A stretch of 64,000 nucleotides of DNA, from assembly GCF_009739515.1 (NCBI RefSeq), contig NZ_CP046535.1:62001-126000 (forward strand), read 5' to 3'. The translations under genes were made by a program, and so were the position numbers. This document shows, piece by piece, positions 57,499 through 64,000 of the stretch. Below the pieces are notes generated by a model. It searched no databases. It saw only the letters and a list, made by a program, of their open reading frames with translations, and was not told the origin of the DNA. This DNA is from Sphingomonas profundi. Lineage in GTDB: Bacteria; Pseudomonadota; Alphaproteobacteria; Sphingomonadales; Sphingomonadaceae. Every line of letters begins with the position of its first letter. Position 1 is the stretch's first letter.

Positions 57499-59973
57499 CT
57501 AGAAGCGGAAGCGCGCCTCCGCGCCGAACACGCGCGGCGTGAGCACCGACTTGTTATAGTAGCGCAGCGCCACGCCATCGTTCACGCCGACCTCGATCTG
57601 GCTGTTGCCGATGGCGGTGACGGCATATTTGTCGAAGATGTTGTTGGCGAACAGACTGAAATCATATTTTTCGGTCTGGTAGGTGAGCGTTGCGCGATGC
57701 GTGACGAAGCTCGGGATGCGCTCGCCGCCGCCGCGCAGGCCGACGCTGGAGTAGATGCCGCCGCGATAGACCGCCGTCCAGTTGCCGATGATCTGGGCGT
57801 CGTTCGCCAGCGGGTAGGTGTAGGTGGCGCCGACCGTGCCGGAATTCTTGGTCGATCCCGGCAGGCGATCGCCGTCGAACGCGTCGAAGCGGGTCGCGGC
57901 TTGCCCCGGCACCTGCCGGGTGACGAGGCCGACGGCGTTCTGCGTGAGGTGCGCGTCGGTATAGGCGTAGGTGCCCTGGATGACGAGATTCTCGATCGGC
58001 CGCAGCGTGCCGCTGAACTCGATCCCCTTCGACACCGCCTTGGCGCCGTTTATGGTGATGCCGACCGCGCCGTTCAGCGTCTGGCTCGGCACCTGCACGT
58101 CCGTCCACTTGATGTGGAAGCCGTTGACGTTGAAGGTCAGCCGGCGATCGAAGAAGGAACCGCGCACGCCGATCTCGGCATTCTTCGTCCGGTCCGGCTC
58201 GAAGGTGAGTTCGTTCGGGAGCGCGCAGACATTCTGCTGAGCCGGCAGCGGCGGCGGCGGGCAAGGCACGACGCGGTTGACGCCGCCGACGCGATAGCCG
58301 GTGCTGTAGGTGCCGTAGACGAGCAGGTTCTCGCCGAACTTGTAGGACGTGTTGAGCTTGTAGACATGGCCGGTGCCGTTCTTGACACCGCTGCGGATGC
58401 GGCCGGGGTCGAACTGGATCAGCGGATAGGGCGTGCGCCGCCGCCCGCCGCCGGTAAACGGCGTGTCGCTGCCGCCCTGTGAATCCGCCTTGAACTCGAA
58501 GAAGCGGATGCCGCCCGTCACCTGCCAGGCGTCGGTGATCTTGAAGCTGGCCTCGCCGAACACCGCCTTCTCGGTCGTCTTCTGATCGATGAAGGAGATA
58601 TATTCGAGATCGTCGATGCGGGGACTGCGCGTGAAGGCCGCGTAGCCCGGCGTATACTCCGCTCGGAAGTTATCGTACTGGAGCTCGTTGTAGAATCCGC
58701 CGACTACGAAGCTGAACGGCCCGCTGAACGTGGAGACGAGGCGGACCTCCTGGTTGATCTGCTCATATTCGGTATTGACCGGCGAGTAGGAGGAGAAGGC
58801 CGGGAACAGCTCGTAATCATAATCGAGATCGAGCAGGAGATCGGTGTTGTCGAAGTTGGTCTTGATCTTCTGCTTGGTATAGGCGGTGGCGCTGACGAGT
58901 TGCGCGAAGTCGAACAAATTGGCCTCCACCTCCAGCGCCGCGAGGTGGCTCTTGCGGTTCGAAGGCTCAAGGTAGCGCCACGGCCCCTCATATCTTCCGG
59001 TGCCGAGCACGCCGGCGCCGTTCGCCTGGCGGCCGTCCGTCTTGGTCTGCTGGAAGGCATAGGTGAAGGTCATCTTCAGATCGTCGGTGGCTTGCAGCAG
59101 CAGCTGGTTGCGGGTGGTGAACGTCTTCTCGAAGTTCACGTCCTTCTTGCTCGTGAGGTTCGCGTCCCGCTGCGCCTGCGTGCCGAGCGGCGCGGCGGTG
59201 TTGAAGTTGGCGCTGGTGGCGGAGAAGGCGCCGCCCGGCTGCGCCAGCGACGTGCCCGGCGTCTGAAGAAGCAGGTTGTAGTCGATGAAGCCCGGATCGT
59301 AATAATAGCCGATCACGGTACGGAAGGCGATCTTGTCCGCCACGATCGGGATGTTGAGCGCGACGTCGCCCTGATAGCCGGCCTTGCCGCTGTGCGACTT
59401 GCCGTAGCCTCGCGCATGCACCTCGCCGCCGAACGAGGACGGATCGGTGTTCGGCCGCTTGGGGAGGTAGCGGAGCGCGCCGGAAAGCGTGCCGAGGCCG
59501 TAGAGCGTGCCCTGCGGCCCGAGCAGCGCCTCCACCCGATCGATGTCGATCAGCTTGAAGTCGGCGTAGAGCGGCACCTCGCCGAGATAGATGGCGAGCG
59601 CGTTGTTCTGGTTCGCGCCGGTGGTGCTGGTGTCGCCGGCACCGATGCCGCGCAGCACGATGCTGCCGGTGGAGCGCGGGCCGGTATCGATCGCCGTCAC
59701 GCCCGGCGTGAAATCGGCGAGCTTGCGGATGTCGTCCAGCCGCTGCGTCTGGATCTGCTCGGCGCCGACGGCGGTGATGTTGATCGGCGTATCCTGGAGC
59801 GAGACGGCGCGGCGCGTGGCCGTCACGACGATCTCGTTGCCCTCGTCCGCCGCGACGGTGCCGACGCTGCTGTCCGTCTGCGCCACCTGTTCCTGCGCCA
59901 GCGCCGGCGTCGCGCCGGCGAGCATCGTCGCGGAGAGGAGGAAGATCTTGGTTCGGTTGCCGTGCTGGCCCAT
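57499..59973 (-). CDS. TonB-dependent receptor (regulon member)
   Basis: This 824-residue receptor has a signal peptide (IFLLSATMLAGATPALAQ) and a TonB box (NEIVVTATRRAVSLQDTP). The plug holds SIVLRGIGAGDTSTTGANQN and LGPQGTLYGLGTLSGALRY. The barrel ends LTPRVFGAEARFRF with a terminal Phe. It is of the FecA/FpvA-like short class rather than the large oligomer type. Site D of the 18-bp motif lies 145 nt upstream. It probably brings the guanidino substrate or a metal into the periplasm, but no ligand can be inferred. Confidence 0.95.
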   Translation of the reverse strand: MGQHGNRTKIFLLSATMLAGATPALAQEQVAQTDSSVGTVAADEGNEIVVTATRRAVSLQDTPINITAVGAEQIQTQRLDDIRKLADFTPGVTAIDTGPRSTGSIVLRGIGAGDTSTTGANQNNALAIYLGEVPLYADFKLIDIDRVEALLGPQGTLYGLGTLSGALRYLPKRPNTDPSSFGGEVHARGYGKSHSGKAGYQGDVALNIPIVADKIAFRTVIGYYYDPGFIDYNLLLQTPGTSLAQPGGAFSATSANFNTAAPLGTQAQRDANLTSKKDVNFEKTFTTRNQLLLQATDDLKMTFTYAFQQTKTDGRQANGAGVLGTGRYEGPWRYLEPSNRKSHLAALEVEANLFDFAQLVSATAYTKQKIKTNFDNTDLLLDLDYDYELFPAFSSYSPVNTEYEQINQEVRLVSTFSGPFSFVVGGFYNELQYDNFRAEYTPGYAAFTRSPRIDDLEYISFIDQKTTEKAVFGEASFKITDAWQVTGGIRFFEFKADSQGGSDTPFTGGGRRRTPYPLIQFDPGRIRSGVKNGTGHVYKLNTSYKFGENLLVYGTYSTGYRVGGVNRVVPCPPPPLPAQQNVCALPNELTFEPDRTKNAEIGVRGSFFDRRLTFNVNGFHIKWTDVQVPSQTLNGAVGITINGAKAVSKGIEFSGTLRPIENLVIQGTYAYTDAHLTQNAVGLVTRQVPGQAATRFDAFDGDRLPGSTKNSGTVGATYTYPLANDAQIIGNWTAVYRGGIYSSVGLRGGGERIPSFVTHRATLTYQTEKYDFSLFANNIFDKYAVTAIGNSQIEVGVNDGVALRYYNKSVLTPRVFGAEARFRF

Positions 59974-60117
59974 GTGTCGCCCCTTTGTCCCTGTCGCTCT
60001 CGGGGCACCCTCCCTCCTCGGGGCGGGCGGCGGGCGGTGCCCATCCGTCGCGTGGCTTTTGCCGGTGTCGGTCCGCCCCTTATCGTCATGACCCTAGATA
60101 CGCGGGCGCGACGGCCA

Positions 60118-60135
60118 ATGGGTCGTTTGACGTAG
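60118..60135 (+). promoter_or_regulatory. Shared operator-like motif, site D (between TBDR and urcA)
   Basis: ATGGGTCGTTTGACGTAG, identical over 18 bases to site A, lies in the divergent region between the TBDR (start 145 nt away) and the UrcA-family gene (start 94 nt away, the direction it points to). Repetition of the whole 18-mer, 25 kb apart, is well beyond chance. Confidence 0.72.
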
Positions 60136-60229
60136 GCTGTTTGTGTCCGCCGCCGCGCCGGCGTAGAAGGATCGCGCACCCGCCCGCAGATGGCGGGGCG
60201 GGAACGACAGAAAAGACACGCAGGAGAAG

Positions 60230-60586
60230 ATGATGACCAGGCTGATCGCGGTGCTCGCCACTGCCATCCTCGCCGTGCCCGCGGGCGCGGCGACCCAGAA
60301 CATATTCGCCAAGGACGGCGTCTTCGCGAAGGAGAGGGTGGAGGTCGGCTACGCGGATCTCGATCTCGCGCGCCCGGCCGATCAGGCGCGGCTCGACGTG
60401 CGGCTGGCGAACGCGGCCGCCGAGGTGTGCGGGCGCGGCCTCGATCGCGTCCACACGACGCTTGCCCAGCGCGCGGCCGAGTGCCGGCGCGAGGTGATCG
60501 CCGAGACGCGCGCGCATATCGACCAGCGGCTCGCGGCCAGGGCCGCGCCGATGGGCGCCGTCGCCACCTCGGCGACGCTGAAATAA
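60230..60586 (+). CDS. UrcA-family exported protein
   Basis: This 118-residue protein has a signal peptide (TRLIAVLATAILAVPAGAAT) and the UrcA pattern VEVGYADLDLARPADQARLD, RLANAAAEVCGRGLD and a second Cys in AAECRREVIAE that may pair with the first. UrcA-like proteins are abundant and secreted in sphingomonads and Caulobacter; no function is established. The gene follows site D by 94 nt and a GGAGAAG ribosome-binding site. It seems to belong to the same regulon. Confidence 0.88.
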   Translation: MMTRLIAVLATAILAVPAGAATQNIFAKDGVFAKERVEVGYADLDLARPADQARLDVRLANAAAEVCGRGLDRVHTTLAQRAAECRREVIAETRAHIDQRLAARAAPMGAVATSATLK

Positions 60587-60598
60587 AGTAGCGGGTGG

Positions 60599-60626
60599 CG
60601 GCCGCGCCGGGCGATCCGGGCGGCCG
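60599..60626. terminator. Terminator-like hairpin after urcA
   Basis: CGGCCG... and ...CGGCCG arms enclose a GC-rich stem with a small bulge in the 40-base gap between the convergent urcA and msrA genes. No U-tract is seen, so it is a candidate only. Confidence 0.35.
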
Positions 60627-61334
60627 TCAGCCCTTCGCGCGGACCAGCACCGGCTGGGCGCGGTAGAGAGTGGGGAACGCCTCCTTCAGCGCGGCGACCT
60701 TGGGCAGATCGTTGATCCGGATGTAGGCGGCATCGGGGTGCAGCGTCAGATAATCCTGGTGGTAGGCTTCGGCCGGGTAGAAGCCCTGCGCCCGCTCCAC
60801 CTTCGTTACGATCGGGCGGTTCCACGCCCCGGACTTGCCGAGCTGGCCGATATAGGCGGTGGCGATGCGGCGCTGCGCATCGCTCGTCGGGAAGATGGCG
60901 GAGCGATATTGCGTGCCGCTGTCCGGCCCCTGCGCGTTCCGCTGAGTGGGATCGGCCACCACCGAGAAGTAGATCTGGAGGAGCTTGCCGTAGCTCACGA
61001 CGCGCGGATCATAGGTGATCCGCACCGATTCGGCGTGGCCGGTGGTGCCGGAGCCGACCGTCTCATAGGCCGCATCCGCCCGGCTGCCGCCGGTATAGCC
61101 GGACACGGCGGAGGTGACGCCCTTCACGCGCTGATAGACGCCCTGCACGCCCCAGAAGCAGCCGCCGGCGAACACCGCCGTCTCGCTTGGGGCGGTGGAC
61201 GGCGTGTCGAGCGCCGGCGCGGGTATGCGCACGATCGGCGCGGCCGCCGACACGGAGGAGACCTGGGTCAGCATGCCCCCGGCGAGCAGGGCGGCGCCGG
61301 CGGCGGCGAGGAGGCGGGTGCGGGCGGTCGTCAT
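60627..61334 (-). CDS. msrA: Periplasmic peptide methionine sulfoxide reductase MsrA
   Basis: The ATG at 61334 gives 235 residues with a signal peptide (TRLLAAAGAALLAGGMLTQV). The active-site motif GGCFWGVQGVYQRVKGV holds the catalytic Cys, SGYTGGSRADAAYETVGSGT and HAESVRITYDP are family signatures, and YFSVVADPTQRNAQGPDSGT is the tail motif. It reduces methionine-S-sulfoxide in exported proteins. The 3' end lies 40 nt from urcA. The frame is open to 62021, but that part lies antisense to the aminotransferase gene. Confidence 0.94.
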   Translation of the reverse strand: MTTARTRLLAAAGAALLAGGMLTQVSSVSAAAPIVRIPAPALDTPSTAPSETAVFAGGCFWGVQGVYQRVKGVTSAVSGYTGGSRADAAYETVGSGTTGHAESVRITYDPRVVSYGKLLQIYFSVVADPTQRNAQGPDSGTQYRSAIFPTSDAQRRIATAYIGQLGKSGAWNRPIVTKVERAQGFYPAEAYHQDYLTLHPDAAYIRINDLPKVAALKEAFPTLYRAQPVLVRAKG

Positions 61335-61414
61335 GGATCGTGGCCTTCGGATGGGTGCAGGCCAGATACGTGGGAACGGGGGCGGCGGTTGCAAGGCCGG
61401 CCGCCCGGCCCCGC

Positions 61415-64000
<2,586 letters not shown>

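Overview
The window reads as chromosomal DNA of a high-GC alphaproteobacterium, most likely a sphingomonad (Sphingomonadales). The reasons are the atpHAGDC arrangement with a very short epsilon subunit, several large TonB-dependent receptors (TBDRs), an UrcA-family protein, PhaR, a PmtA-type phospholipid methyltransferase, and very GC-rich third codon positions. No sequence search was possible, so all family calls rest on motifs, lengths and gene order read from the sequence.

Layout. 1-12 kb is housekeeping: a PHA-synthase-like fragment and phaR, a CpaF-type pilus ATPase, the F1 ATP synthase operon (with a small coiled-coil membrane gene between atpD and atpC), priA and a secreted alpha/beta hydrolase. 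At 12.0 kb a tRNA-Arg(CCG) gene is followed by decayed mobile DNA: an integrase C-terminus with a frameshift, a truncated TBDR, two short-chain dehydrogenases and an AraC-family regulator (to about 16.3 kb). 16.6-22 kb holds an exported hypothetical protein, a TBDR and a TPR-Asp/Asn hydroxylase. 22-30.9 kb carries envelope and lipid genes (glycosyltransferase, LpxH-like phosphatase, PmtA, Mpo1/DUF962-like protein, class III aminotransferase, phosphatidylserine decarboxylase), a protealysin-type peptidase with its emfourin-type inhibitor, and WrbA.

31-60.6 kb is the most interesting part and looks like one nitrogen-scavenging locus. It contains a periplasmic TTQ amine dehydrogenase operon (mauB-E-D-A plus two monoheme cytochromes c), a full urease operon (ureDABCEFG), a histidine kinase fused to an NCS1-permease-like membrane domain, a LuxR-type response regulator, a TBDR, a complete urea ABC transporter (urtABCDE), and then an exported arginase-family ureohydrolase, a membrane-anchored PPIase, a HupE/UreJ-type nickel permease, a TPR-sulfotransferase, a second TBDR and an UrcA-like protein. 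A nearly invariant 18-bp motif (core TTTGACGTAG) occurs at four intergenic positions here: two between the amine dehydrogenase and urease operons, one between urtA and the ureohydrolase gene, and one between the last TBDR and urcA. I infer one regulon: a guanidino compound is taken across the outer membrane and split in the periplasm to urea plus an amine; the amine is oxidised by the TTQ enzyme; urea is imported by Urt and hydrolysed by urease; the permease-kinase and LuxR pair sense and switch the system.

60.6-64 kb returns to housekeeping: periplasmic MsrA, an aspartate aminotransferase and a fused PabB-PabC gene cut by the window edge. Several palindromic intergenic elements are present, one of them between ureB and ureC. 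I saw no CRISPR array, rRNA or intact insertion sequence.
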